Notes: generated by a model not told the origin, from the letters alone. Counted from the stretch's first letter, positions 36,086 to 50,043 are shown. The stretch: 64,000 bases of DNA from Microbacterium cremeum (GCF_015277855.1 NZ_CP063812.1:1426001-1490000); one strand, 5' to 3'. Numbers and translations are program-made.

Positions 36086-38001
36086 CCGTTCCTCCCCAGG
36101 TCGTTCCCGGCGTACGCGGTGGTGCCGGCGTACATGTCGTCGATGAGGTGAGGCACGGTGGCGGCGAACGCCTGGCGCTTGAGCTTCTGGGTGGCGGTCA
36201 ACTCGCCGTCCTCGTGATCGAGCTCCTTGGTGAGCATGCGGAACTTGCGGATCGACTCGACGCGCGCGAAGCGCGTGTTGACGTCCTTGACGATGCCCGA
36301 CACGAGTACGACCACATCGGGCTTCTCCGACAGGTCCCGGTAGGTCGTGAAGTCGATCCGTCGACGCGCCGCCCAATCGGCGACGGTGTCGTACTCGATG
36401 CCGATCAGCGCCGTCAGATAGGGGCGGCGGTCGCCGATGACGACGGCCTCCTTGATGAAGGGCGAGGCCTTCAGCGCGTTCTCGATCTCGCTCGGGGCGA
36501 CGTTCTTGCCGCCCGCGGTGATGATGATGTCCTTGATGCGGTCGACGATGCGCAGATGAGTGCCGTCCACCCACTCGCCGACATCGCCGGTGTGCAGCCA
36601 TCCGTCGGCGTCGAGCGTCTGAGCGGTGGCGTCGGGGCGTCCCCAGTACCCGACGAACGTGCCGGGGTGCCGGGTCAGCACCTCGTTCGTCCCCTCGGCG
36701 AGCTTCACCTCGGCGAAGGGCTGCGCTTCGCCGACCGTGCCGACGATAGAGCGCCCCCGGCGATTCGTCGTCGCGATCGCGGCGTTCTCGGTCATGCCGT
36801 AGGCCTCGTAGAGCGGCACGCCGATGCCGAGGAAGAAGGCGAGCACGTCGGGGGCGATCGGGGCGGCTCCCGAGATCGCGTGCTTGACGTGCAGAAGCCC
36901 GAGGCGCTTTCGCAGCGGCCGGTACAGCGGCAGCCACCCCAGCGCGTACAGCACGCGGGCGCGCGCGGTGAACTCGCCGCCGTGGGCCATGCGGTCGTGG
37001 GCGATGGTCCGGCTCCACCTCATGCCGAGGGCGTACACCGCGCGCTTGAGCCGCGACGCGCCGGCCATCTTGATCGCGACCGCCGCCTGGATCTTCTCCC
37101 AGATCCGCGGGACCGCGAAGAGGATGGTGGGCTGCACCTCGGCCAGGTCCATGGTGACCGTGTCGATCGATTCGGCGAAGTGCACCACGGTGCGCGTCGC
37201 GAGGTTGGCCCAGAGCGAGATCCCGCGCTCCACGACGTGCGAGAGGGGCAGGTAGGACAGCAGTGCATCGCGCGGGCCGACTCCCCGGCCGAGGATCCCG
37301 TCATCGAGCGCCAGGACCATCGACGAGAAGGCGACGTTGCGCGCCGAGAGCATGACTCCCTTCGGCGGTCCTGTCGTGCCCGAGGTGTAGATCAGCGTGA
37401 CGATGTCGTCGGGGGAGCGAACGGCGTCGACCTCCTCGAGCAGGTTCGGATGCGCTTCGCGGTGCCGGTCGCCGCGTTCGAGGAGCTCGTCGATCGAGAG
37501 CAGCTTGGGGTGGTCGTAGGACGCGAGCCCGCGGCCGTTCAGGAACACGATCCACTCCAGGTCGGGGCACTCCGGCTCGGCAGCGAGGGCCTTGTCGACC
37601 TGCTCCTGATCCTCGGCGATGAGCACGCGCGCGCCGGAGTCCTGCAGGAGGTACGCGACCTCGGCCACAGGGTTGGTCGGGTAGAGGCCCACGATCGCGG
37701 CCCGCAGCGACGAGGCGGCGACGTCGGCGAAGAGCCATTCCGGGCGGTTCTCGGACTGGATGGCCACGCGGTCGCCCGGGCCTACGCCGAGCGCGGCCAG
37801 CCCGAAGGCGATCTCGTCGACGAACCGCCGATAGTCCCCCCACGTGATGTCGCGCCACACTCCGGACTGCTTGACCCGCAGCGCGGTGTGGCCGGGGATC
37901 TCCGCCGCCGTCTCGCGCAGCATCCGGGGGAGGTATCGATGCTCGAAGTCGGGCGTCGCCGCCTCGTGGGCGGGGGTCGAGGTCGTGACGGCGTCGCTCA
38001 T
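36082..38001 (-). CDS. Long-chain acyl-CoA ligase (AMP-forming), embedded in the LIV operon
   Basis: This 639-residue enzyme of the ANL superfamily (FadD15-like) activates a carboxylic acid to acyl-AMP and then acyl-CoA. Motifs are the P-loop YTSGTTGPPKGVML (~215-228), LPLSHVVERGISLWANL, YEAYGMTEN, GWLHTGDVGEW, and the hinge and catalytic region DRIKDIIITAGGKNVAPSEIEN with its lysines. Domain order and length match long-chain ligases. It lies between livG and livH, overlapping both by ATGA, so it is made with the transporter. Import followed by CoA trapping of a fatty or aromatic acid is the most economical reading; the substrate is not known. Confidence 0.92.
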   Translation of the reverse strand: MSDAVTTSTPAHEAATPDFEHRYLPRMLRETAAEIPGHTALRVKQSGVWRDITWGDYRRFVDEIAFGLAALGVGPGDRVAIQSENRPEWLFADVAASSLRAAIVGLYPTNPVAEVAYLLQDSGARVLIAEDQEQVDKALAAEPECPDLEWIVFLNGRGLASYDHPKLLSIDELLERGDRHREAHPNLLEEVDAVRSPDDIVTLIYTSGTTGPPKGVMLSARNVAFSSMVLALDDGILGRGVGPRDALLSYLPLSHVVERGISLWANLATRTVVHFAESIDTVTMDLAEVQPTILFAVPRIWEKIQAAVAIKMAGASRLKRAVYALGMRWSRTIAHDRMAHGGEFTARARVLYALGWLPLYRPLRKRLGLLHVKHAISGAAPIAPDVLAFFLGIGVPLYEAYGMTENAAIATTNRRGRSIVGTVGEAQPFAEVKLAEGTNEVLTRHPGTFVGYWGRPDATAQTLDADGWLHTGDVGEWVDGTHLRIVDRIKDIIITAGGKNVAPSEIENALKASPFIKEAVVIGDRRPYLTALIGIEYDTVADWAARRRIDFTTYRDLSEKPDVVVLVSGIVKDVNTRFARVESIRKFRMLTKELDHEDGELTATQKLKRQAFAATVPHLIDDMYAGTTAYAGNDLGRNG

Positions 38002-38846
38002 GCCGGGCGTCCCCTCTCCGCCGCTGCCGTGGAGGACTCGGGCGCGCCCAGGTCATCCATCACCTGCTCGGCGACGTCGCGCGTCGCACCACCGAGATAC
38101 GCGGCGATGACGGCCGGGTCCCGCTGGACCTCCGCGGGGGTGCCGACGGCGATCCTGCGTCCGAAGTCGATGACCATGACGCGGTCGGCGAGGTCCATGA
38201 CCAGTCGCATGTCGTGCTCCACCATGATCATCGAGGTGCCGAGCTCGCTGCGGATGTCGAGGATGAACCGCGCCATGTCCTCGGTCTCCTCCGAGTTCAT
38301 CCCCGCCACCGGCTCGTCCAGCAGCAGGAGCCGCGGTTCCATGGCCAGGGCTCGCCCCAGCTCGATGCGCTTGCGGATGCCGTAGGGCAGGATGCCGACG
38401 GGCATATGCCGGAGGCGCGCCAGGTCGAGGAACTCGATGAGGTCCTCGATGCGCCGGCGCGCGGCGAGCTCGTGCCGCCGGGCGCGGCCGAGCCACAGCA
38501 TCCCCTCCGGCCAGCTGTAGGTCGTCGTCTGGTGGCGTCCCAGCAGGAGGTTGTCCAGCACCGAGAGGTTGTCGAACAGCTCGACATTCTGGAAGCTGCG
38601 CGCGACGCCCCGGCGGGCGATCTCGTCCGGTGCGTGGCCGAGGAGGCTTTCTCCGCCGAGCTGGATCGAGCCCGCCTGAGGCCGGTACACCCCCGAGATG
38701 CAGTTGAACGTGGACGTCTTGCCCGCACCGTTCGGTCCGATGATGGCGAACAGCTCGCCCTCGTCGACATCGAACGAGACGGCGTCGAGCGTGGTCGCGC
38801 CGCCGAAACGCAGGGTCAGGTCCGAGACTTCGAGGAGCCGGCTCAC
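37998..38846 (-). CDS. LIV-type ABC importer ATPase, LivG-like
   Basis: This ATPase of 282 residues (285 if it starts at GTG 38855) has Walker A GPNGAGKTSTFNCISG, signature LPYGIRKRIELGRAL (replacing the usual LSYG form), Walker B LLLLDEPVAGMN, and the LivG-type loop MVEHDMRLVMDLADRVMVIDFG. The start GTG 38846 is chosen because it overlaps the livF stop as GTGA. The C-terminal ~35 residues (YLGGATRDVAEQ... to GRPA) extend past the usual LivG end. Its stop overlaps the acyl-CoA ligase start. Confidence 0.88.
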   Translation of the reverse strand: MSRLLEVSDLTLRFGGATTLDAVSFDVDEGELFAIIGPNGAGKTSTFNCISGVYRPQAGSIQLGGESLLGHAPDEIARRGVARSFQNVELFDNLSVLDNLLLGRHQTTTYSWPEGMLWLGRARRHELAARRRIEDLIEFLDLARLRHMPVGILPYGIRKRIELGRALAMEPRLLLLDEPVAGMNSEETEDMARFILDIRSELGTSMIMVEHDMRLVMDLADRVMVIDFGRRIAVGTPAEVQRDPAVIAAYLGGATRDVAEQVMDDLGAPESSTAAAERGRPA

Positions 38847-39628
38847 GACAGCCACCGCTTGCGTCGCTTGTAGTGCTTGACATCGCGAAGAGTGCCGGCG
38901 CCGGTGCCGGTGCCGAGATAGAACTCCCGGATGTCGTCATCGTCGCGCAGGGCCTGCGCAGGGGCATCCATCACGATCTTCCCGTTCTCCATGACATATC
39001 CGTGGTCGGCGATCGACAGCGCCATCGCCGCGTTCTGCTCCACCAGGAGCACGCCGGTCCCGCTCCGGCGGATGTCGACGACGAGGTCGCGGATCCTCTC
39101 CACCACCTGCGGCGCCAGCCCGAGGCTCGGCTCGTCGAGCAGGATGTACTTGGGGTCTGCCATCAGCGCGCGCCCGATCGCGAGCATCTGCTGCTCGCCG
39201 CCGGAGAGGTAGCCGGCCCGTTGGCTGCGGCGCTCGCCGAGGACCGGGAACATCCCGTAGACCCGATCGAGCTTCTCGGCGATCTCGCCGCGGCCGCGGG
39301 TGTAGGCGCCGACGCGCAGGTTCTCATCGACGGTGAACTCGATGAACACCCGCCGGCCCTCCATCACCTGGCTGACGCCGCTGCGCACGACGTCGGCGGC
39401 GCGGCGCGTGTCGACGGGCGCCCCGTCGATCGACACATGGCCGCGTGTGATGCTGCCGCGGTGCACGTCCAGCAGGCCCGTCATCGCCCGCAGCAGGGTG
39501 GTCTTGCCGGCGCCGTTGGCGCCGAGCAGCGCAACGATCCCGTCGCGAGGAACCCGGATGCTCGCGCCTTTCACGACGAGCATCACGTCCTCATAGACAA
39601 CCTCGATGTTGTGTACGGCCAGGGTCAT
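38843..39628 (-). CDS. LIV-type ABC importer ATPase, LivF-like
   Basis: This 261-residue ATPase has Walker A GANGAGKTTLLRAMTG (~34-49), signature LSGGEQQMLAIGRAL, Walker B ILLDEPSLGLAPQVV and VLLVEQNAAMALSIADHGYVMENG, all typical of LivF. The last ~25 residues (GTGTGAGTLRDVKHYKRRKRWLS) form a basic tail beyond the family core. It is the first gene of the six-gene operon. ATG 39628 has GAAGGGA 4 nt upstream. The 188-nt gap before it (to 39816) contains TAGCTT and TAGGCA as possible -10 boxes, but no clear promoter. Confidence 0.9.
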   Translation of the reverse strand: MTLAVHNIEVVYEDVMLVVKGASIRVPRDGIVALLGANGAGKTTLLRAMTGLLDVHRGSITRGHVSIDGAPVDTRRAADVVRSGVSQVMEGRRVFIEFTVDENLRVGAYTRGRGEIAEKLDRVYGMFPVLGERRSQRAGYLSGGEQQMLAIGRALMADPKYILLDEPSLGLAPQVVERIRDLVVDIRRSGTGVLLVEQNAAMALSIADHGYVMENGKIVMDAPAQALRDDDDIREFYLGTGTGAGTLRDVKHYKRRKRWLS

Positions 39629-39804
39629 GGCGTCCCTTCAGTCGCAGCGCTGCGATGCCTAGAAGCTAACAACGGAGTGCCGCGATTCCGGTGGTCGGTT
39701 ACCGTTTCGTAATGGAACTCAGGTTCAGCAGGCCAGGAATTGAGTGTCAGGCATCGATTCGCGGCGGACGGACCCTCCGCGTGCGGCCGAGCAGGGCCGC
39801 CGCG

Positions 39805-39810
39805 TAGAGT
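39805..39810 (+). promoter_or_regulatory. -10 box, leaderless promoter of the small membrane protein
   Basis: TAGAGT, 6 nt (CGTCGG), GTG 39817. Confidence 0.6.
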
Positions 39811-39816
39811 CGTCGG

Positions 39817-40182
39817 GTGTCCGCATCCGTTCCCGCCCGCATCGCCACCTGGCTCGTCGCGCTGCTCGTCGGACTCGTGTACGGGGCCGCCGGCACGATC
39901 GCGCACGGCTACACCCTGGGCTGGTTCCCGCTCGGCCTGATCCTGGCGGCGATAGGGTGCGGCGCGCTCCTGCTCGCCGTGCGACTGCTGACCTCCGACC
40001 GCTGGTCGACGCTCGGCACGGGACTGGGCATGATCCTCGCCACGCTGATGTTCTCCGGCAGCGGCCCCGGCGGCTCGGTCGTGGTGCCGCAGACCGGCAT
40101 GGCCGTCGCCTGGACGTTCGCCGTGCCGATCCTGGTCGCGCTGGCGGTCGCCTGGCCGGATCGCACCCGGCTCGACCGCTGA
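39817..40182 (+). CDS. Small four-helix membrane protein (DUF6113-like)
   Basis: This 121-residue protein has four membrane helices: ATWLVALLVGLVYGAAGTIAHG, PLGLILAAIGCGALLLAV, TGLGMILATLMFSG and VAWTFAVPILVALAVAW. The loop SGPGGSVVVPQTG between helices 3 and 4 is the most distinctive part. A similar protein lies next to ferredoxin in other actinobacteria, which I recall as DUF6113; this label is tentative. The role is unknown. It is leaderless by promoter geometry. Confidence 0.7.
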   Translation: MSASVPARIATWLVALLVGLVYGAAGTIAHGYTLGWFPLGLILAAIGCGALLLAVRLLTSDRWSTLGTGLGMILATLMFSGSGPGGSVVVPQTGMAVAWTFAVPILVALAVAWPDRTRLDR

Positions 40183-40234
40183 CGGATGCCGCGCCCGTTC
40201 GGCGCTCGCGGCCGACGGGTCGTCCTGCCCGAAC

Positions 40235-40240
40235 TAGACT
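40235..40240 (+). promoter_or_regulatory. -10 box, leaderless promoter of fdxA-dapC
   Basis: TAGACT, 6 nt (GGCACC), GTG 40247. Confidence 0.65.
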
Positions 40241-40246
40241 GGCACC

Positions 40247-40567
40247 GTGACGTACGTGATCGCCCTTCCCTGCGTGGACGTCAAGGACCGCGCCTGCATC
40301 GACGAGTGCCCGGTGGACTGCATCTACGAGGGCGAGCGGTCGCTGTACATCCACCCGGACGAGTGCGTCGACTGCGGAGCGTGCGAGCCGGTCTGCCCCG
40401 TCGAGGCGATCTACTACGAGGACGACCTGCCCGACGAGTGGCAGGACTACTACAAGGCCAACGTCGACTTCTTCGACGACATCGGCTCGCCCGGCGGCGC
40501 CGCCAAGGTCGGCGTGATCCACAAGGACCACCCGATCATCGCCGCACTCCCGCCGCAGGAACACTGA
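40247..40567 (+). CDS. fdxA: Seven-iron ferredoxin (3Fe-4S/4Fe-4S)
   Basis: This 106-residue FdxA/FdxC-type electron carrier has cysteines in the two-cluster pattern: [17 protein letters not shown] in the N-terminal half and [15 protein letters not shown] in the second half. The C-terminal part [18 protein letters not shown] is characteristic of actinobacterial FdxA. It starts at a leaderless GTG and ends 2 nt before dapC, as in mycobacteria, where fdxC (Rv1177) precedes an aminotransferase gene. Confidence 0.95.
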   Translation: MTYVIALPCVDVKDRACIDECPVDCIYEGERSLYIHPDECVDCGACEPVCPVEAIYYEDDLPDEWQDYYKANVDFFDDIGSPGGAAKVGVIHKDHPIIAALPPQEH

Positions 40568-40569
40568 TC

Positions 40570-41691
40570 GTGGGGGTCGCCGACCTCGCCGACTACCCCT
40601 GGGACGCGGTGGCGCCGTACGCGGCCCGTGCCCGTTCGCACCCCGGCGGCATCGTCGACCTCTCGATCGGTTCCCCGGTCGATGCCACTCCCGATGTCGT
40701 GGCCGACGCGCTCCGGTCGGCGACCGACGCCCACGCCTACCCGCAGACCGTCGGCACCCCGGCGCTGCGTGCGGCGATCACGCAGTGGTATGCGCGGCGC
40801 CGAGGCGTGCCGGGCCTGGGCGTGGAGCACGTGCTGCCCACCGTCGGCTCGAAGGAGCTCGTCGCGCTGCTCCCGCTGCTGCTCGGACTCGGTCCCGGTG
40901 ACATCGTCGTCCACCCTCGCGCCGCCTACCCCACCTACGAGGTCGGCGCCCGGCTGGTGGGCGCGACGCCCGTCGCCGAGGACGATCCGGCGCGGTGGCC
41001 AGCCGCCACGCGGCTCGCGTGGGTGAACTCGCCGGGCAACCCCGACGGGCGTGTCCTCGACGTCCCTGCGCTGCGAGCCGCGGTGGCGCGCAGCCGGGAG
41101 CTCGGCGCCGTCCTCGCGTCGGACGAGTGCTACGCCGAGCTCGGATGGGAGGCGCCCTGGGATGCCGAGCCCATCCCGTCGGCGCTCGACCCGCGGGTGA
41201 CCGGAGGCGACGTGCGCGGCGTCCTGTCGGTCTACTCGCTCAGCAAGCAGTCGAACCTCGCGGGCTACCGGGCGGCGTTCCTCGCCGGCGATCCGGATGT
41301 CGTGGCGCGGCTGCTCACCGCCCGCAAGCACCTGGGCCTCATGCTGCCGCTGCCGGTGCAATCGGCGATGGCCGTGGCGCTCGCCGACGACGAGCACGTC
41401 GCCCGGCAGAAGGAGCGCTACCGGCGTCGTCGCGACGTGCTGCGCCCCGCCGTCGAGGCGGTGGGCTTCCGTGTCGACGGCAGCGAGGCGGGACTGTACC
41501 TCTGGGCGACCGAGGGGCGCGACGCCTGGGAGAGCCTGGGGCGCCTGGCGGATCTCGGCATCCTCGCCGGTCCCGGGCACTTCTACGGCGCCCATCACCC
41601 GCAGCACATCCGGCTGTCGCTGACCGCGACCGACGAACGCGTCGACACCGCCGCGGCGCGGCTGGCCGAGGCATCCGTCGTCCCTTCCTGA
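40570..41691 (+). CDS. dapC: N-succinyldiaminopimelate aminotransferase
   Basis: This 373-residue class I PLP aminotransferase converts N-succinyl-2-amino-6-ketopimelate to N-succinyl-LL-diaminopimelate, the third step of the succinylase branch of lysine synthesis. Visible are DLSIGSPVDATPDVV, YPQTVGTPALRAAI, VNSPGNPDGRVLD, the PLP site YSLSKQSNLAGYRAAF and the C-terminal HIRLSLTATDERV. GTG 40570 lies 2 nt after the ferredoxin stop. Its neighbours dapD and dapE catalyse the steps on either side. Close relatives are assigned by context. Confidence 0.9.
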   Translation: MGVADLADYPWDAVAPYAARARSHPGGIVDLSIGSPVDATPDVVADALRSATDAHAYPQTVGTPALRAAITQWYARRRGVPGLGVEHVLPTVGSKELVALLPLLLGLGPGDIVVHPRAAYPTYEVGARLVGATPVAEDDPARWPAATRLAWVNSPGNPDGRVLDVPALRAAVARSRELGAVLASDECYAELGWEAPWDAEPIPSALDPRVTGGDVRGVLSVYSLSKQSNLAGYRAAFLAGDPDVVARLLTARKHLGLMLPLPVQSAMAVALADDEHVARQKERYRRRRDVLRPAVEAVGFRVDGSEAGLYLWATEGRDAWESLGRLADLGILAGPGHFYGAHHPQHIRLSLTATDERVDTAAARLAEASVVPS

Positions 41692-41752
41692 GGGTTTCTC
41701 CATCGGATGCGGCGTCCCTTTGGCCGTGTCCGCAGTAGGCGCAGCGGCCCAC

Positions 41753-41758
41753 TAGGCT
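41753..41758 (+). promoter_or_regulatory. Candidate -10 box of gltA
   Basis: TAGGCT with a predicted start about 112 nt before GTG 41877; the gene itself has GAGGAGG 4 nt before the start codon. Confidence 0.45.
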
Positions 41759-41876
41759 GTACAAGGCGGCGACGCGGCATCCCCCCGTCCCGCTCCTCGC
41801 TCCGAAGCGATCGCCGTCTCGGCGTCGCCGAGCGGGACGACACCCCCGGCACGACCAGAAATCGCGAGGAGGCGCC

Positions 41877-43175
41877 GTGAGCGACGCGGGCACCCAGCAG
41901 GAGAAGGCCACCCTCACGATCGGTGAGAAGACCGCCGAATTCCCGCTGCTGCGGGGAACCGATGGCGCGCCGAGCGTGGACATCTCGACGTTCACCCGCC
42001 AGACGGGGTACACCGCGCTCGACTACGGCTTCGTCAACACCGCCGCGACCAAGTCCGCGATCACCTACATCGACGGCGATCAGGGGATCCTCCGCTACCG
42101 GGGATACCCGATCGAGCAGCTGGCGACGAACAGCACGTACCTCGAGGTCGCGTGGCTGCTGATCTACGGCGAGCTGCCGAGCGCCGACGAGCTCGCCGCG
42201 TTCGACGAGCGCATCCGCCACCACACGCTCCTGCACGAGGACCTCAAGCGGTTCTTCTCGGCGCTGCCGCACACCGCGCACCCGATGTCGGTGCTGTCGT
42301 CGGCCGTGTCCGCGCTGTCGACGTACTACGAGCGGGAATCCGACCCGAACAACCCGGAGCACGTGGAGCTCAACACCATCCGCATGCTCGCGAAGCTGCC
42401 GGTGATCGCCGCCTACGCGCACAAGAAGAGCATCGGGCAGGCGTTCCTGTATCCCGACAACTCGCTCGGATTCGTCGACAACTTCCTGAAGCTCAACTTC
42501 GGGGTGCTGAGCGAGCAGTACGAGGTGAACCCCGTCATGTCGCGCGCACTGGAGCGCCTGCTGATTCTGCACGAGGACCACGAGCAGAACGCCTCGACCT
42601 CGACGGTGCGGCTGGTCGGCTCGACGGGCGCGAACCAGTTCTCGTCGATCTCGGCCGGCATCAACGCGCTGTACGGTCCGCTGCACGGCGGCGCCAACGA
42701 GGCGGTCCTCGACATGCTGGGGCGCATCCGCGAATCCGGAGAGAGCGTGGAGCGGTTCGTCGAGCGGGTCAAGAACAAGGAGGACGGTGTGAAGCTCATG
42801 GGCTTCGGGCACCGGGTCTACAAGAACTACGACCCGCGCGCGAAGCTCGTGAAGGAGTCCGCCGACGAGGTGCTCGAGGCCCTCGGCATCAGCGACCCGC
42901 TGCTCGACCTCGCCAAGCAGCTCGAAGAGATCGCTCTGAACGACGACTACTTCAGGGAGCGCCGCCTCTACCCGAACGTCGACTTCTACACCGGCGTCAT
43001 CTACAAGGCGATGGGCTTCCCGACGCGCATGTTCACGGTCCTGTTCGCCATCGGACGCCTGCCGGGCTGGCTCGCGCAGTGGCGCGAGGCCGCCGGCGAC
43101 GCGCAGACCAAGATCGGCCGCCCGCAGCAGCTGTACATCGGCGCCGGCGAGCGCAACTACCCGGGCGTGGGCTGA
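41877..43175 (+). CDS. gltA: Citrate synthase (type II)
   Basis: This 432-residue enzyme joins oxaloacetate and acetyl-CoA to citrate, the entry to the TCA cycle. Catalytic residues are visible in LHGGANEAVLDML (His), MGFGHRVYKNYDPRA (His) and NVDFYTGVIYKAMG (Asp). The N-terminal beta-domain with ITYIDGDQGILRYRGYPI marks a hexameric-type GltA. GTG 41877 follows GAGGAGGC. A strong hairpin follows the stop. Confidence 0.96.
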   Translation: MSDAGTQQEKATLTIGEKTAEFPLLRGTDGAPSVDISTFTRQTGYTALDYGFVNTAATKSAITYIDGDQGILRYRGYPIEQLATNSTYLEVAWLLIYGELPSADELAAFDERIRHHTLLHEDLKRFFSALPHTAHPMSVLSSAVSALSTYYERESDPNNPEHVELNTIRMLAKLPVIAAYAHKKSIGQAFLYPDNSLGFVDNFLKLNFGVLSEQYEVNPVMSRALERLLILHEDHEQNASTSTVRLVGSTGANQFSSISAGINALYGPLHGGANEAVLDMLGRIRESGESVERFVERVKNKEDGVKLMGFGHRVYKNYDPRAKLVKESADEVLEALGISDPLLDLAKQLEEIALNDDYFRERRLYPNVDFYTGVIYKAMGFPTRMFTVLFAIGRLPGWLAQWREAAGDAQTKIGRPQQLYIGAGERNYPGVG

Positions 43176-43196
43176 CGCGAGAGCCGTGGTATCCGC

Positions 43197-43232
43197 GAGA
43201 AGGCCCGGATCGCACGCGATCCGGGCCTTCTC
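43197..43232. terminator. Bidirectional terminator between gltA and dapD
   Basis: GAGAAGGCCCGGATCGC pairs with GCGATCCGGGCCTTCTC around a tiny loop, in the gap between the two convergent genes. Confidence 0.85.
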
Positions 43233-43244
43233 CGCGTGCCGGCG

Positions 43245-44201
43245 TCAGGCGTGGAGCGCCTCGTTCAGGGTGACTCCGACGCCTTCGCGCTTGACGGCCT
43301 CGACGGCGCCCGACAGCGAGTTGCGGCGGAACAGCAGACCGTCGCGCCCCGACAGCTCACCTGCCTTGACGGTCGGACGCGATCCGTCCGCCAGGGGAGG
43401 CTCGTCGGCGAGGACCACCTTCGATCCCGCGGTCACGTAGAGCCCCGCCTCCACGATGCAGTCGTCGCCGAGCGAGATGCCGATGCCCGCGTTCGCGCCC
43501 AGAAGCGTGCGGGCGCCGACCGACACCTTGTGTGCGCCGCCGCCGGAGAGGGTGCCCATGATCGAGGCGCCGCCGCCGACGTCGCTGCCGTCGCCGACCA
43601 CGACGCCCTGCGAGATCCGGCCCTCGACCATGCTCTGGCCGAGGGTGCCGGCGTTGAAGTTCACGAACCCCTCGTGCATCACCGTGGTGCCGGGGGAGAG
43701 GTAGGCGCCCAGACGCACGCGCGAGGCATCCGCGATCCGTACCCCCGGCGGCGTGACGTAGTCGAGCAGGCGCGGGAACTTGTCGAGACCCTGCACCTGG
43801 ATGCCGTCGTGGGCGAGGAACGGCCGCAGGCGCGTGAGCGCGTCCGGATGCATCGGGCCCGCGTTCGTCCACGCGACGGTGGGGAGGTGGCCGAAGACGC
43901 CGTCGAGATTGAGCTCGTTCGGGCGGACCAGCCGGTGCGACAACGCATGCAGACGCAGATAGGCGTCGATCGTCGACGCCGGCGGTGCGTCCAGATCGAT
44001 CTCGAGCGCGACCACCTCCACGCGCACGGCCCGGCGCGGGTCGGCGACGGCGAGGCGGTCCAGCTCGTCGGGGGGCAGCTGCGGGTCGAAGCCGAGCGGG
44101 ACCCGCCCTGCCTCCGGCGCGGGGAACCAGGAGTCCAGCACCGTTCCGTCGTCGGCGAGAGTCGCGAGTCCGACACCCCATACCCATCGTTCTTCGGTCA
44201 T
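43245..44201 (-). CDS. dapD: Tetrahydrodipicolinate N-succinyltransferase
   Basis: This 318-residue enzyme uses succinyl-CoA in the second step of the DAP/lysine branch. It is the actinobacterial DapD type, with a unique N-terminal domain (EERWVWGVGLATLADDGTVLDSWFP) and a left-handed beta-helix of hexapeptide repeats (residues ~165-260: RLGAYLSPGTTVMHEGFVNFNAGT, then VVGDGSDVGGGASIMGTLSGGG). ATG 44201 lies 7 nt after TAGCGT, so it appears leaderless. It is divergent from dapE, with the rrn operon in between. Confidence 0.95.
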   Translation of the reverse strand: MTEERWVWGVGLATLADDGTVLDSWFPAPEAGRVPLGFDPQLPPDELDRLAVADPRRAVRVEVVALEIDLDAPPASTIDAYLRLHALSHRLVRPNELNLDGVFGHLPTVAWTNAGPMHPDALTRLRPFLAHDGIQVQGLDKFPRLLDYVTPPGVRIADASRVRLGAYLSPGTTVMHEGFVNFNAGTLGQSMVEGRISQGVVVGDGSDVGGGASIMGTLSGGGAHKVSVGARTLLGANAGIGISLGDDCIVEAGLYVTAGSKVVLADEPPLADGSRPTVKAGELSGRDGLLFRRNSLSGAVEAVKREGVGVTLNEALHA

Positions 44202-44208
44202 GACATCA

Positions 44209-44214
44209 ACGCTA
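44209..44214 (-). promoter_or_regulatory. -10 box, leaderless promoter of dapD
   Basis: Minus strand TAGCGT, 7 nt (TGATGTC), ATG 44201. Confidence 0.6.
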
Positions 44215-44280
44215 GCGCCGTCCGGCTGCCGCGTGTTTCCGCGGGTGGTGGGGTGCGACACGCCCGGGATGCGGGCTGGA

Positions 44281-44310
44281 TTGGACCGATCGGCGGATCG
44301 CACGTAAAGT
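44281..44310 (+). promoter_or_regulatory. Candidate rrn promoter P1
   Basis: TTGGAC, 18-nt spacer, TAAAGT. The spacer length equals that of P2, about 180 nt downstream. Confidence 0.5.
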
Positions 44311-44459
44311 TTTACTTGTTCGCCCCAAAGGGGAGAGCGGAGAGGCTGAGGCCCCGCACCCCTCAAGTTGGAGAACGAACCCCGACCACTGATCCGGATG
44401 ACGGATCTCCGCGCAAGTGGAACGTGTCGGAAACCCTCACCCGGTGAGGCCCCGTCGGT

Positions 44460-44489
44460 TTGACGGAGCGTCTGTGGGTGGGGTATGGT
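44460..44489 (+). promoter_or_regulatory. rrn promoter P2
   Basis: TTGACG (44460-44465), 18-nt spacer, TATGGT (44484-44489). This is the best vegetative promoter in the 540-nt region before 16S and is followed by the leader element at 44521. Confidence 0.75.
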
Positions 44490-44520
44490 TGTGAAGTTGC
44501 CCTGCTGGGCTGGCTGCTGT

Positions 44521-44574
44521 GTTTTGGTGGTTGGTTGGTGGGTGCGTCCGATCCTTGAGAACTCAACAGCGTGC
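44521..44574 (+). promoter_or_regulatory. rRNA leader element (antitermination/processing), copy 1
   Basis: A T/G-rich block followed by CTTGAGAACTCAACAGCG, the conserved actinobacterial rrn leader sequence. A diverged copy occurs in the 16S-23S spacer (46504-46557). The rest of the 44221-44740 region, apart from P1, P2 and this element, is T/G-rich leader without a gene. Confidence 0.65.
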
Positions 44575-44740
44575 ACTTGTCATATGCCAATTTTTGTCTC
44601 TGCTGACTGCTTTTGTGGTTGGTGGGGGTGGTTTTTGGATCAATTCGATGGGTCATCATTTTTTTGGTGGTCTGTCTTTTTTGGTCAGGTTGAACTCGCA
44701 TGGCTTTCACTGTTTTCCCGGTGGGGTTGTGCATCATTTT

Positions 44741-49747
<5,007 letters not shown>

Positions 49748-49856
49748 CACCCAACACTTCTGCGAGTGTTCGCGTCCACTGAGTGGTTCCCGATGTACGG
49801 TCGGGACACCACACACAATCTTCACGATCATGTGTGTTTGACTGAAACATCAAGAG

Positions 49857-49974
49857 AGTTTCGGCGGCCATAGCGAGAGGGAAACGCCCGGTCCCATTCC
49901 GAACCCGGAAGCTAAGCCTCCCAGCGCCGATGGTACTGCAGGGGAGACCCTGTGGGAGAGTAGGACACCGCCGG
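49857..49974 (+). rRNA. rrf: 5S ribosomal RNA
   Basis: About 118 nt with the typical GTTTCGGCGGCCATAGCG 5' strand, CCCGGTCCCATTCCGAACCC loop and GGGAGAGTAGGACACCGCCG 3' strand, which pairs with the 5' end. It lies about 110 nt after 23S. Ends are approximate. Confidence 0.95.
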
Positions 49975-49985
49975 ACACCCATTAA

Positions 49986-50019
49986 CGGAATGGCCACCCA
50001 ACGCAGGGTGGCCATTCCG
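49986..50019. terminator. rrn operon terminator
   Basis: CGGAATGGCCACCC and GGGTGGCCATTCCG, a perfect 14-bp stem with a 6-nt loop (AACGCA), 11 nt after 5S. Confidence 0.88.
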
Positions 50020-50043
50020 CGTTAACAGCCGTATTCTGCTCGA

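Noticed and set aside
44311..44459. Possible riboswitch-like region (purine-rich AGAGCGGAGAGGCTGAGG) before 16S
   Set aside because: Superficially like a TPP element piece, but no THI box or matching stems; it lies between rrn promoters and is better explained as leader DNA.
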